A DNA stretch of 64,000 nt from Mucilaginibacter tolerans (GCF_030519375.1 NZ_JAUMKB010000004.1:124001-188000); one strand, 5' to 3'; numbered from the stretch's first letter, positions 1 to 8,495 are shown. Numbers and translations: made by a program. Notes: generated by a model from the sequence alone, not told the origin.

Positions 1-198
1 CTTCCCTTCCTTGCTGATCTTTAAAACGATCTCAATCTCGTGATGAACATCTTCGGAAAAATCGGGATGGTAAAAAGGCTTGTTATCTTTCAATATAGCC
101 GTATCCGGTTTCATGAATATCACCGGACTGGTCGGAACAGGATTGTTTAATTCTTTAGCGTGTTCGGCGTAATTGCGGCCTATGGCAATTATTTTCAT
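1..198 (-). CDS. FAA hydrolase family protein (partial, N-terminal part)
   Basis: The reverse strand reads an ATG at 196-198 and an open frame that runs off the left edge, giving 66 residues that begin MKIIAIGRNYAEHAKELNNP. This matches the N-terminus of the short fumarylacetoacetate-hydrolase-fold proteins, with the conserved GRNYxxHAxE, PxFMKP and HHEIEIV motifs. The family hydrolyses acylpyruvates or related C-C bonds and uses a Mg-binding acidic triad; the second glutamate of HHEIE would be a ligand. Most of the catalytic core lies outside the window, so the substrate cannot be assigned. A 9-nt word repeat lies directly upstream. Confidence 0.85.
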   Translation of the reverse strand, partial: MKIIAIGRNYAEHAKELNNPVPTSPVIFMKPDTAILKDNKPFYHPDFSEDVHHEIEIVLKISKEGK

Positions 199-224
199 AG
201 TGCTTGTAAAACGCCAAAGCTAAT

Positions 225-346
225 GATTTAGTTGTAATGGTTGGAGTGGTTTTAATAGTTGTAGATGTCGTAATTGTAGTTCCTGGAAAAATGGTTAGCG
301 TCGATAACGACTTGAACATCTGCAACCACTCCAACGTTTCCAACAG
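225..346. repeat. Intergenic hairpin of 9-nt words (GTTGnAnTG dialect)
   Basis: From 231 the plus strand reads 9-nt words GTTGTAATG, GTTGGAGTG, GTTTTAATA and GTTGTAGAT in tandem. The segment 315-344 carries the reverse-complement words (GTTGGAGTG and GTTGCAGAT on the minus strand), so the two arms can fold into a long imperfect stem. It fills the gap between the FAH-family gene and the downstream end of the sorting-domain protein gene. The same 9-nt dialect recurs at 2986-3228. Confidence 0.75.
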
Positions 347-347
347 A

Positions 348-848
348 CTATAATACCGATATCCTCTTGATCACTGATTCTGTCCCAGCAACTACTCGGA
401 TAAAGTAAAATCCGCGCGATAGCTTGTTACTAACGGGATAAGTAAAACTTTGTTCGCCTGATCCGATTCTTTGGGAAACCAAAGTCATTACATCATTACC
501 CAAAACGTCCATCACTTTTACAGTGACCAACGCATTGCGGGATAAAACGTATTTAACATTGATGATATCAGTAACCGGATTAGGATAAACCTGAACATCA
601 GTAAGCAGTTTATCATCTGTGCGGATCACACTTATTTTGGCGGTAGAAGTAACGGCCGGTTTCAGTGGTGGTAGTGCCAAATGCAACCCCGTTTTTGGGT
701 AGGAGTTTTTTGTTGTAGTGATTTTTGTTTTTGGAAGATGTAAGGTCGTATCAGACTTATTTGCCTGAAAAGCAGAGGCAATATTTATGGTTAATGCAAG
801 CGCAAATATTGTTAACCATGAAAAAATATTAGTATAGTTTTGCCTCAT
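348..848 (-). CDS. Small secreted protein with T9SS type A C-terminal sorting domain
   Basis: The 166-residue product starts at the ATG at 846-848; a TTG two codons earlier is less likely. A signal peptide (ALALTINIASAFQ) comes first, followed by roughly 60 residues of low-complexity linker rich in K, T and P. The last ~75 residues form a Por/T9SS type A sorting domain: VYPNPVTDIINVKY, then KVMDVLGNDV, SRGFYFIRV and the terminal KRISVL. In Bacteroidota this domain directs cargo through the type IX system, where it is normally removed on attachment to the surface. There is no recognisable effector domain between signal and sorter, which is odd; it could be a small surface peptide or the remnant of a longer cargo. 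Confidence 0.8.
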   Translation of the reverse strand: MRQNYTNIFSWLTIFALALTINIASAFQANKSDTTLHLPKTKITTTKNSYPKTGLHLALPPLKPAVTSTAKISVIRTDDKLLTDVQVYPNPVTDIINVKYVLSRNALVTVKVMDVLGNDVMTLVSQRIGSGEQSFTYPVSNKLSRGFYFIRVVAGTESVIKRISVL

Positions 849-1038
849 GCTCAAATTTCCTATACAAAAATAGAAATAATGTCGCTATCAATTAATAACA
901 AAACCCTTTTAAAGAATATTTTAACAAAATTTAACAAAATGAGTTTTATTATTGAATATTTGCGCAAATTTATAATGTAAAAGACACACTAAGAGTTATA
1001 AATTTAGCAAAAAAGCTCATAACTTTTATCGTTAACAA

Positions 1039-2979
1039 ATGCATAAAGACCTTCAAAAGCTTTCTCTTGCCGGCCTTCTCATAAGTCTTGGTATCATTTA
1101 TGGAGATATTGGTACTTCTCCGCTTTACGTGTTCAAAGCCATTGTAGGCACACAACAAATATCAGAAACCTTAGTGCTGGGAGGGATTTCCTGTATTTTC
1201 TGGACGCTTACGTTACAGACGACATTGAAATACGTAATAATCACCTTGCAGGCGGATAACAAGGGCGAAGGTGGCATATTTTCCTTGTTCTCGCTGGTTC
1301 GGCGCAAGGCTAAATGGCTTATTATACCTGCAGTTGTAGGTGGTTGCGCTTTATTGGCCGATGGTATCATTACACCACCTATTACCATTTCTGCTGCTAT
1401 TGAAGGTCTTGAAGCAAAGTTTCCGCATTTGCATACGGTTACAATAGTCATTATTATTATTACAGCGCTGTTTGTCATACAGCAATTTGGTACCTCTCTG
1501 GTGGGTAAAGCTTTTGGCCCGGTGATGTTCCTTTGGTTTACTATGATGGGTGTATTGGGGCTGATGTATATTTTTCAGATGCCTTCGGTGATCAAAGCTT
1601 TAAATCCATACTATGCTTTAGTATTGCTGACCAGTAGTAATTACAATGCATTTCTCATATTAGGGGCCGTCTTCCTGTGTACAACGGGGGCGGAGGCTTT
1701 ATACTCCGATCTGGGGCACTGCGGGCGTAATAACATACGCATCAGCTGGATATATGTAAAAACCTGCCTGGTGCTCAACTATTTGGGACAAGGGGTATGG
1801 CTGTTACATCGCAACGGACAAACCCTGAATCTGAACCTTCATAATCCTTTCTATGAAATTATGCCTTCATGGTTCCTTATCTACGGAATTGGTATAGCGA
1901 CCATAGCCGCTATAATAGCCAGCCAGGCCTTAATTTCAGGTTCCTATACGTTGATCGCAGAAGCCGTGCGGCTTAACTTATGGCTAAAAGTGAAGATCAA
2001 CTACCCAACGGAGCAGAAGGGACAACTTTATGTGCCGAGCATTAACTGGCTCCTGTGTGCTGGTTGTATCGGCGTAGTACTTCTGTTTAAACACTCAGAC
2101 AAAATGGAATCGGCCTATGGTTTGAGTATTACCGTAGCGATGCTGATGACTACCATATTGGTATCAAAGTTTCTGGCAAAACGGAAATTTCCAGCCTATG
2201 TCATCGGTATATTCCTTGTAGTGTATCTGCTCATTGAGGTTACTTTCTTGTCGGGTAACCTGGTGAAATTTGTACACGGCGGTTGGTTTACGTTATCAGT
2301 TGGAGCAGTTCTGTTTGCCATTATGTGGACCTGGCATATTGCACGAAAGATCAGAAACCGTTATGTGAAGTTTATTAATATTGAGGATTACTATACTATA
2401 CTAAAAGAATTGAGCGAAGATGAGTCGGTGCCAAAATATGCTTCGCAATTGGTATACCTCACAAGTGCCAATTTTGATTCGGAGGTTGAATCCAAGATCA
2501 TTTATTCGATTTTGCAAAAGCAGCCAAAAAGGGCTGACGTTTATTGGCTGGTGCATGTGGATGTGGTGGATGAACCCTACAGAAGGGAATACGAAGTGAA
2601 TTTCCTGGTGCCAAATAAAGTGATTCGTATTGATTTTAAGTTGGGTTTCCGGGTGGAGCAACAGATCAACTTATTATTCAGAAGGGTGGTAGAGGATTTA
2701 GTGAAGAAAGGGGAGGTGAATATTACCAGTACTTATAAATCACTAAACAAGCATAAAATAGTGGGCGATTTCAGGTTTGTGGTGATTGAAAAAGTATTAT
2801 CGCGCTCACACCGGCTATCATTTTACGAGCGCGTTATCATGCTTATTTATAATTATCTCAAAAGGGCCAGTTTATCTGAGGAGCGTGGCTTTGGCCTGGA
2901 CCTGAGTTTTGTTACCGTGGAGAAAGTGCCTTTGATGCTCACTGATCCTGAGGTGGTTGATATACAAAGAGTAGGGTGA
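1039..2979 (+). CDS. kup: Kup-family potassium uptake transporter
   Basis: The 646-residue product is a full-length KUP/HAK/KT protein, close to the ~620 residues of E. coli Kup. It imports K+ with H+ across the inner membrane. The hallmark GDIGTSPLYVF sits at residues 22-32 in the first membrane segment. About twelve hydrophobic segments follow, including the conserved GTTGAEALYSDLGHCG-like stretch (here TTGAEALYSDLGHCG). The last ~200 residues are a hydrophilic cytoplasmic domain. The gene is monocistronic: a long AT-rich gap containing the palindrome ATTTGCGCAAAT precedes it and convergent word hairpins follow it. Function is confident at family level; ion affinity cannot be judged. Confidence 0.95.
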   Translation: MHKDLQKLSLAGLLISLGIIYGDIGTSPLYVFKAIVGTQQISETLVLGGISCIFWTLTLQTTLKYVIITLQADNKGEGGIFSLFSLVRRKAKWLIIPAVVGGCALLADGIITPPITISAAIEGLEAKFPHLHTVTIVIIIITALFVIQQFGTSLVGKAFGPVMFLWFTMMGVLGLMYIFQMPSVIKALNPYYALVLLTSSNYNAFLILGAVFLCTTGAEALYSDLGHCGRNNIRISWIYVKTCLVLNYLGQGVWLLHRNGQTLNLNLHNPFYEIMPSWFLIYGIGIATIAAIIASQALISGSYTLIAEAVRLNLWLKVKINYPTEQKGQLYVPSINWLLCAGCIGVVLLFKHSDKMESAYGLSITVAMLMTTILVSKFLAKRKFPAYVIGIFLVVYLLIEVTFLSGNLVKFVHGGWFTLSVGAVLFAIMWTWHIARKIRNRYVKFINIEDYYTILKELSEDESVPKYASQLVYLTSANFDSEVESKIIYSILQKQPKRADVYWLVHVDVVDEPYRREYEVNFLVPNKVIRIDFKLGFRVEQQINLLFRRVVEDLVKKGEVNITSTYKSLNKHKIVGDFRFVVIEKVLSRSHRLSFYERVIMLIYNYLKRASLSEERGFGLDLSFVTVEKVPLMLTDPEVVDIQRVG

Positions 2980-2985
2980 TATTAA

Positions 2986-3082
2986 GTTGTAATGGCTAAA
3001 ATCGTTGGAAGAGTTGTAGTGGTTGTTTATTTTTTATAATCTACAACTTTTTGAACCATTATAACATTTACAACCTCTCCAG
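2986..3082. repeat. Word hairpin, 9-nt dialect, copy downstream of kup
   Basis: One arm at 2986-3025 reads GTTGTAATG, GCTAAAATC, GTTGGAAGA and GTTGTAGTG on the plus strand. The other arm at ~3040-3081 reads the same kind of words on the minus strand (GTTGTAAAT, GTTATAATG, GTTCAAAAA, GTTGTAGAT). It lies directly after kup, so it could end transcription, but it lacks the compact GC stem plus U-tract of a standard terminator. Confidence 0.7.
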
Positions 3083-3084
3083 TG

Positions 3085-3098
3085 TGTTACATGTAACA
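3085..3098. repeat. 14-bp perfect palindrome TGTTACATGTAACA
   Basis: The sequence reads identically on both strands. It sits between the two word hairpins in the convergent kup/SemiSWEET gap. It is followed by two more small inverted repeats: GGTGT...ACACC at about 3099-3117, and AGTTAA...TTAACT at about 3124-3141. It could be an operator-like site or hairpin debris; no adjacent start codon supports regulation. Confidence 0.45.
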
Positions 3099-3150
3099 GG
3101 TGTAACGGAATAACACCCGCAATAGTTAAAAAAAATTAACTGGTGCTTTC

Positions 3151-3228
3151 TGGTTGTAGTTGTTAAAAATGTTGTAATAGTTATTTATCATCTGCAACCT
3201 TTTAAATCACTACAAACCACTCCAACCC
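3151..3228. repeat. Word hairpin, 9-nt dialect, copy downstream of SemiSWEET gene
   Basis: The plus arm from 3152 reads GTTGTAGTT, GTTAAAAAT and GTTGTAATA. The opposing arm at ~3191-3228 reads GTTGGAGTG, GTTTGTAGT and a GTTGCAGATG end on the minus strand. It abuts the stop codon of the minus-strand SemiSWEET gene. It shares its words with the copies at 225-346 and 2986-3082. Confidence 0.7.
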
Positions 3229-3492
3229 TTACTTATACCTGATCTTGTAAGCAAGTATGATGCTGGCGAATACAAACGTCACAACATTGGCAGCAGCTAC
3301 CGGTAAGCTGTGGCTTAGTATACCATATATCAGCCAGAACAATGTACCTGCCGTGAAAAGCATATACATGTATAAGGAGATTCCTGACGTGTTTTTGGTT
3401 TGAATAGTTTTGATGGCCTGCGGTAAAAATGAAACCGTAGTGCCAAAAGCAGCTAAGTAGCCAATGATATCGATGTAGCTAATACTCTTCAT
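3229..3492 (-). CDS. SemiSWEET / PQ-loop sugar transporter
   Basis: The 87-residue product starts at the ATG at 3490-3492; an in-frame TTG 9 codons upstream is rejected. It has three membrane segments typical of one SemiSWEET bundle. The PQ-loop signature SFLPQAIKTIQTKNTSG sits around residues 20-36, and the second helix carries LFTAGTLFWLIYGI. SemiSWEETs dimerise in the inner membrane to move sugars down a gradient. The length matches the family. It is encoded alone, convergent with kup, and no sugar enzyme lies next to it, so the substrate is unknown. Confidence 0.88.
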   Translation of the reverse strand: MKSISYIDIIGYLAAFGTTVSFLPQAIKTIQTKNTSGISLYMYMLFTAGTLFWLIYGILSHSLPVAAANVVTFVFASIILAYKIRYK

Positions 3493-3559
3493 AGGATTTG
3501 AGTTAGATGATGAAAACAATTACCCCTGAATAAAGGGCTTTTTCAGCTTACAATAATAT

Positions 3560-5278
3560 TTATTCTAAGCCTTCTATCTTTTTAACACTTTCCTTACCCA
3601 GGATGCTGTTTTTGTAGCTATAAGTAAAATAAATAACCAATCCGATGATCAGCCATACCAGGAATCGTATCCAGTTGGTATAACCCAATTCTGTCATCAG
3701 GTAAAAACAGCTCAAAAGACCTAAGACAGGTATCAGCGATAAGTTCTTGATAAAGGCAAGTACCGTTAATACTGCTGAGAGAATGATGAAGATAAAAAAT
3801 GGAAAATTCTCATGGGCATTTTCGCTGGTAAACAGTTTCAGAATATCATTTCTGAAAAAATAAATCCCGGTAATAAAAATAATGGGGACAATCCATTTCG
3901 AATTGATGTATGGAAGACGGAACTTGCCGCTTTGAGCGGTTTCTTTAGGTAATAATAAAACGCCACCGCAAACTAACACGAAGGCAAACAGGGTTCCTAT
4001 ACTGGTCAGGTCAGTCACTACTGTTAGATTGACGAACAATGCCGGTACGGCAACTACAATGCCCGTAATAATGGTTGCGAATGATGGCGTATGGTATTTG
4101 GGGTGTATTTTAGAAAATACTTTTGGCAATAAACCGTCCCGGCTCATGCTCATCCAGATACGTGGTTGCCCTAGCTGGAATATCAATAATACGCTAGCCG
4201 TTGCAATGACAGCGCTAAAGGAGATTATGCCGCTTAATTTAGTCAAATGAACTTTGTTAAATACAAAAGCCAGGGGGTCGCCAACTGCAAGCTCTTTGTA
4301 GTTCACCATGCCTGTAAGCACTAACGCAATTAAAATATAGAGTACCGTACAAATGATAAGGGAATAAATCATCCCCCTTGGCAAGTCGCGCTGTGGTGCG
4401 CGGCATTCCTCGGCAGTAGTGGATATGGCATCAAAACCGATATAAGCAAAGAAAACGCCGGATACCCCCTTCATTACCCCACTGAATCCGTTTGGCATAA
4501 AAGGGTGCCAGTTGGCAGGCGTTACGTAGAAAAACCCTATAGCGATTACCGCGATTACAATACCGATTTTTAGCAACACCATGGCGTTAGTGGCCTTTTT
4601 TGTCTCGCGGATACCAATATAAACCAGGTAGGTGATAATGACCACTATTAATAGTGCCGGAATGTTGGCTATGAACTTGACATCCCCTATACCGGGTGCG
4701 GTGTTCCATGCGAGTGCGCCTTGTTTAAGTGTATCCGTTATTCCTGCCAGGTTATGGCTTGCAGTAAGAGCCTGTACGTCTCTATTGGCATTGAAAGCTG
4801 ATAGGTAATCGATTGTAAGATATTCGGGAATATGGATATGAAAACCCTCCATCAGGTTAACAAAGTAGGTGCTCCACGATATGGCTACCGCAATATTACC
4901 TATTGCATATTCCATGAGCAGGTCCCAGCCGATTATCCATGCGATCAGCTCACCAAACGAAGCGTAGGCATAAGTATAAGCGCTGCCGGCTACGGGGATG
5001 CGTGACGCAAATTCGGCATAACACAAAGCGGAAAACCCGCAGGTGATCGCTGTGATTACAAAGAGGATAGTTACTCCGGGGCCACCATTAAAAGAAGCCA
5101 GGCCAATGGTCGAAAATATTCCTGCACCAACCACAGCCGCTATACCCATCAAGGTGAGGTCTTTTACATTTAACTCTTTTTTTAATTGGGAACCTGAATG
5201 TTCGGCATCGCTAAAGCCGCTTGCAACATCAGCTAATATTCTGTTTATAGATTTTTTACGGAATATATCTTTCGGCAT
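3560..5278 (-). CDS. APC-superfamily amino acid permease (cationic amino acid transporter type)
   Basis: The 572-residue product from the ATG at 5276-5278 begins MPKDIFRKKS; an upstream in-frame ATG at 5308 would add ten atypical residues. About 12-14 membrane segments are visible. The helix-1 unwound substrate-binding motif is VVGAGIFSTIG. The helix-6/7 region reads FFAYIGFDAISTTAEECR followed by P-Q-R-D-L-P-R-G, both typical of the YfnA/CAT group. It should import amino acids by proton or cation symport in the inner membrane; the exact substrate is not readable. It is divergent from the PAP2 gene, with a long inverted repeat between them. Confidence 0.92.
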   Translation of the reverse strand: MPKDIFRKKSINRILADVASGFSDAEHSGSQLKKELNVKDLTLMGIAAVVGAGIFSTIGLASFNGGPGVTILFVITAITCGFSALCYAEFASRIPVAGSAYTYAYASFGELIAWIIGWDLLMEYAIGNIAVAISWSTYFVNLMEGFHIHIPEYLTIDYLSAFNANRDVQALTASHNLAGITDTLKQGALAWNTAPGIGDVKFIANIPALLIVVIITYLVYIGIRETKKATNAMVLLKIGIVIAVIAIGFFYVTPANWHPFMPNGFSGVMKGVSGVFFAYIGFDAISTTAEECRAPQRDLPRGMIYSLIICTVLYILIALVLTGMVNYKELAVGDPLAFVFNKVHLTKLSGIISFSAVIATASVLLIFQLGQPRIWMSMSRDGLLPKVFSKIHPKYHTPSFATIITGIVVAVPALFVNLTVVTDLTSIGTLFAFVLVCGGVLLLPKETAQSGKFRLPYINSKWIVPIIFITGIYFFRNDILKLFTSENAHENFPFFIFIILSAVLTVLAFIKNLSLIPVLGLLSCFYLMTELGYTNWIRFLVWLIIGLVIYFTYSYKNSILGKESVKKIEGLE

Positions 5279-5356
5279 GCAGTTAATTATTAGACCAAGC
5301 CCAAACATAACTATTTTTTTGCATTGAATTATATAGCGGATTTTCTATTAACTTGC

Positions 5357-5429
5357 GGCCATGAAACCATCATGAGCCACCGCTCAAAAGCTGAAATAAA
5401 CGAAAATGGCTCATGATAGCTTCATGGCC
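5357..5429. repeat. 22-bp-arm inverted repeat between divergent genes
   Basis: Arm 5357-5379 (GGCCATGAA, ACC, ATCATGAGCCA) matches the reverse complement of 5407-5429 except for a central triplet. The loop is ~27 nt. The element lies between the divergent permease and PAP2 starts, so it would be in the 5' leader of at least one mRNA. It also contains the first in-frame ATG of the PAP2 frame, which argues for the downstream start used here. Confidence 0.75.
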
Positions 5430-5450
5430 ATTAAAAAACAAATTATTCTA

Positions 5451-6104
5451 ATGAAAATGAGTATGAATGAGGTTTTAAGGCGAACTAATTCGTTTTTGAT
5501 CCCTTATTTATTGATCTTGTGCGCTTGCCTGGTAATCAAACTGGTTTATACCAAAGCAGAAATCTATTTCGCAGTAAATGCACACTATAACCCATTTTTT
5601 GATTGGATACAACCCTATATAACCGATATAGGTAACGGATGGACGGCTGTAGCAATAGCAGCAATACTAACACTGTTTAACTACAGAAAGGCATTAATCG
5701 TCGCATCGTCTTACGCAGTTACGTCCATTTCGGCCCAGATATTAAAATACATATTCGATGCCCCTCGGCCTAAATTGTATTTTAAGGATCAAATTAGCAG
5801 GATTCATTTTGTTAAGGCGGTTGAGATATTGAGTTTACACAGCTTTCCGTCCGGGCATACGGTTTCGGCATTTACTCTGGCCGTAATTTTTACCTATTGG
5901 TGCAAGAACAAGGCCTGGGGACCTTTATTCTTATTCATTGCTGTTATGGTAGGCTATTCACGTATGTATTTAAGTGAACATTTTTTCGAGGATGTCACTG
6001 CGGGCTCGGTGATCGGCGTGATTGTAACTGTTATCTGGTTGTACTGGTTGGATAATAAAACATTTATTCAAAGCCCTAAATGGCAAAAGGGACTACTCGG
6101 TTAA
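5451..6104 (+). CDS. PAP2-family membrane phosphatase
   Basis: The 217-residue product from the ATG at 5451 (other in-frame ATGs at 5406, 5457 and 5463) is an integral-membrane type 2 phosphatidic acid phosphatase. The three catalytic motifs are present in order: KYIFDAPRP (KxxxxxxRP), SLHSFPSGHT (PSGH) and SRMYLSEHFFED (SRxxxxxHxxxD). Such enzymes remove phosphate from phosphatidic acid, undecaprenyl diphosphate or lipid A at the periplasmic face. The sequence alone does not choose between these. It stands alone and converges on the decayed SPFH locus. Confidence 0.9.
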   Translation: MKMSMNEVLRRTNSFLIPYLLILCACLVIKLVYTKAEIYFAVNAHYNPFFDWIQPYITDIGNGWTAVAIAAILTLFNYRKALIVASSYAVTSISAQILKYIFDAPRPKLYFKDQISRIHFVKAVEILSLHSFPSGHTVSAFTLAVIFTYWCKNKAWGPLFLFIAVMVGYSRMYLSEHFFEDVTAGSVIGVIVTVIWLYWLDNKTFIQSPKWQKGLLG

Positions 6105-6115
6105 GCAATCCCTTT
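6086..6115 (+). terminator. Possible weak terminator after PAP2 gene
   Basis: AAAGGGA at 6086-6092 pairs with TCCCTTT at 6109-6115 across a 16-nt loop that contains the PAP2 stop codon, followed by an AT-rich stretch. The loop is long, so support is weak. Confidence 0.3.
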
Positions 6116-6138
6116 AATATTATTGTTTATTAATCAGT

Positions 6139-6917
6139 TTAATGATGGCCGAAGGCATAGACCAGAGCCACAATAACAAGTAGTATCAGGATTATTAAAC
6201 CGGCAATTTTTGCAGCACTCCTTGGATGCACACCATGTACTTCTCCCGTGCATGCGTTGATGGTAAATTGATATACTTTATTGTTGTAGGTATAAGTACT
6301 TACCCAGACTGGTAACAATATATACTTTATGCCCACATTCTCAAGGTCTACTGCAAAGTCGCCGATACGTTGTTCATCGCCCTCGATATCCTCCAGAATA
6401 GTTCTTCTGATTACTGGTGCCATTGAATTTTTAGCTACTTCTAAACCATCCTGCGGGCTTAGTTGATAATTCTCAGCACGAAAGCCGCTCAGAAACATTT
6501 CGTTATATGCGGTAAGCTTATTATAAGAGCCAAATGCCCGTAATCTAATTGGGCCAAATTCGGCATCACGAATGATCACAGGGTTTTGCGTGCCCCATTT
6601 TTGATTCAGGAACTGGCGCGTACTTATAAAGTATACATCAGCCTTGAACGGACTATTGAAGCCGTATTTCCAACCTTTTAAAGTGGAGAGTATGGGCATG
6701 TTCAGCGAGCTAATTCATGCCTGCCTGGCGAATAGATATCAGCTATTTCCCCTTCGTTCATGAAAATCGCTACCTGCGATTCCCTGACCGTGAGTTTAGC
6801 GCCCATTTTAATCTCATTATCTTGTCTAGGAAATTTCCATACTATAGTATTTTTGGTGGTATCAACCCACTCAATTATATCTATAAATTCATTCATCAAT
6901 TTGCTAAATAATCCCAT
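6139..6917 (-). pseudogene. SPFH-domain / zinc-ribbon-protein chimaeric pseudogene
   Basis: An upstream piece (6917 to 6702, 71 residues from the ATG at 6915-6917) reads MGLFSKLMNEFIDIIEWVD and ends YSPGRHELAR-stop, the start of an SPFH (virion-core-like) protein. The second frame (6699 to 6139) resumes with MPILSTLKGWKYGFNSPF, the next expected stretch of the same domain, so one base has been lost near 6701. After about residue 58 of that frame (near 6520) the sequence changes to FLSGFRAENYQLSPQDGL...YILLPVWVSTY...VNACTGEVHG-like text and a single C-terminal helix. I recall this from the C-termini of zinc-ribbon proteins often encoded beside SPFH genes. I infer an internal deletion that fused two neighbours, plus a frameshift. 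The domain memory should be verified. Confidence 0.65.
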
Positions 6918-6993
6918 ATGTGGTTTAGATAAGTCTTGCAACTAAAGTAAAATAATTTTGCTATTTAGCCTATCGGAATTTGAAATTTCAATA

Positions 6994-7019
6994 AATAAAA
7001 AAGGGGATATCACTCCCCT
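6994..7019 (-). terminator. Rho-independent terminator for the 7055-7714 gene
   Basis: On the minus strand AGGGGA-GTGATA-TCCCCT (7019 down to 7002) is followed directly by a T-rich run (7001-6994). This is a compact stem with a U-tract, 36 nt past the stop codon of the upstream minus-strand gene. Confidence 0.75.
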
Positions 7020-7054
7020 GATTATGTTTTAGAATTGGTTTATATTTTATTTAA

Positions 7055-7714
7055 TCAGGCAAATTGGCCACTATCTCTTTTCCTGAATATCAGCCAGGCT
7101 ATCAATCCTATAATTAATACACCACCTGCAATCTCGATTACCATATTGGTATTTACTGAGCTCGATGGGCGCGTGTCGGTGTACTGGTCGTTTCGCTGCA
7201 GCTCGGGCGAAAGCTTAATGGATGCAAAAAAGGCTTTTGATTCATTTTTTATCAGATCCTTACGCGATTCAGGGTAGCCGTACTCAAAAGTATAGGTAGC
7301 GTCCTGTGTGTACAGCAAAATGAAATTACGGTACTGACTCTCGCCGTTAGGGTCGCTTTGAAACAGCGTAAACGCTTTGGCTTTTAGTGTGCCAATGGTT
7401 GTATCGCGTACATTCTGCGTACTACCGTTGCCGCTTTGGCTTTGTATACCCTGTATGTATTTTTTCAGAACGGCATTAAGATCATTTTCCTTTTGTAATG
7501 GTTGATTGCCTTTAGCGTTAGGCTCCCGGATGGCGATCATGTAACCAAGGTCATTATTGGCGGTTAATATCTGCTGACCTAAGGTGTCTTTTTTGATATA
7601 AGATGTTGGTAACGAAACGCTTACCAGGCTATCAAGCTTTACCGATTTTAACGATTGACCGAATACTGCATTCACCGAAAACAGTATGGCAAATAATACT
7701 ATTATCTTCTTCAT
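7055..7714 (-). CDS. Exported protein with C-terminal membrane anchor, function unknown
   Basis: The 219-residue product has a clear signal peptide (MKKIIVLFAILFSVNAVFGQ, cleavage after the GQ region). A mostly polar periplasmic domain of ~165 residues follows. Near the C-terminus one membrane helix (VIEIAGGVLIIGLIAWLIF) is followed by a positively charged tail RKRDSG. The middle contains TLGTLKAKAFTLF-like strands and RNFILLYTQDATYTFEYG, suggesting a small beta-rich fold of the PsbP-like type that assists envelope proteins. That resemblance is weak. I do not recognise a named family. It has its own terminator. Confidence 0.75.
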   Translation of the reverse strand: MKKIIVLFAILFSVNAVFGQSLKSVKLDSLVSVSLPTSYIKKDTLGQQILTANNDLGYMIAIREPNAKGNQPLQKENDLNAVLKKYIQGIQSQSGNGSTQNVRDTTIGTLKAKAFTLFQSDPNGESQYRNFILLYTQDATYTFEYGYPESRKDLIKNESKAFFASIKLSPELQRNDQYTDTRPSSSVNTNMVIEIAGGVLIIGLIAWLIFRKRDSGQFA

Positions 7715-7994
7715 ATTACATGTATAAACTCTAGAAAACCGTAAATAGTTTAATATAATTTACAATAAGTAGTCTTATGTGTTTGTTAATTGTCTGATAA
7801 TAAGTATTCTATGCGTGATTATAGGCGCCTATTTTACACTTAGGCGACAAAGCAATAACGCTATGCAGACTATACCCGGATTTTCATCTGCCTGGTTGTT
7901 TTAAGAAAAATATTTTAGTGTAGGTGATAACTTGTTGAGCGAAAATTTCGTATACCCGACAAAAAATAACGATAACTTAAATCTTGTTACAAAA

Positions 7995-8495
7995 ATGAAA
8001 AAAATTAAAATCCTGGCCGTAATGGCTATGTCTCTTGCCGTAGTTACTTTAAATTCCTGCAAAAAGAAAGATGTAAAACCGGCTGTGTCAATTACAGCGA
8101 CTGTTGACGGAACCGCTACTAATTTCAACGTTAATGCGGCTGCCCTGCAGGCTACGTCATCTGGCATGACCATTACGAATATTGAAGGTTCAACCTCCGC
8201 TGGGGGGCCGACACTATCTCTGGGTCTGATTGGAACACTAACAGCCGGTAAAACGTTTAGTGACGCTAATACCGCTGACAATGATAGGCCGTTGTTTGTG
8301 TACGCCACATCCCCAACTGCCGACTCTGACTATGTAAATGATGACGATGATACATCAAATCTACCAACTGTGACCATTACTTCCGTAACTTCAACTACTA
8401 TAGACGGAACATTTAAAGGCCTGGTTGCGGACGGCACAAGCACCAAATCAATAGCCAACGGCAAGTTTCACGTAAATATCCAGACTCACCCCTAA
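7995..8495 (+). CDS. Putative lipoprotein, function unknown
   Basis: The 166-residue product is read from the ATG at 7995 (MKKIKILAVMAMSLAVVTL), with a lipobox ending NSCKKKD at about residue 22. An earlier in-frame TTG at 7932 would bury the signal sequence. The mature part is rich in T, S, A and D, with an acidic run VNDDDDTSN near residue 115, and looks like a beta-rich surface domain. No enzyme motif is visible. Lys residues after the Cys fit Bacteroidota lipoproteins generally. It is monocistronic, followed by a strong shared terminator. Confidence 0.75.
   Translation: MKKIKILAVMAMSLAVVTLNSCKKKDVKPAVSITATVDGTATNFNVNAAALQATSSGMTITNIEGSTSAGGPTLSLGLIGTLTAGKTFSDANTADNDRPLFVYATSPTADSDYVNDDDDTSNLPTVTITSVTSTTIDGTFKGLVADGTSTKSIANGKFHVNIQTHP

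Noticed and set aside
155..343. Minus-strand frame of 62 residues rich in T and I
   Set aside because: It is produced by the 9-nt word array, has no conserved motif and overlaps the start of the FAH-family gene.
3492..3519. TTG start upstream for the SemiSWEET gene
   Set aside because: The added residues are polar and precede a good ATG that begins the first helix.
6139..6941. Programmed frameshift between the two SPFH frames
   Set aside because: There is no slippery heptamer at the break, and the second frame changes to another protein family further on, which suits decay better.
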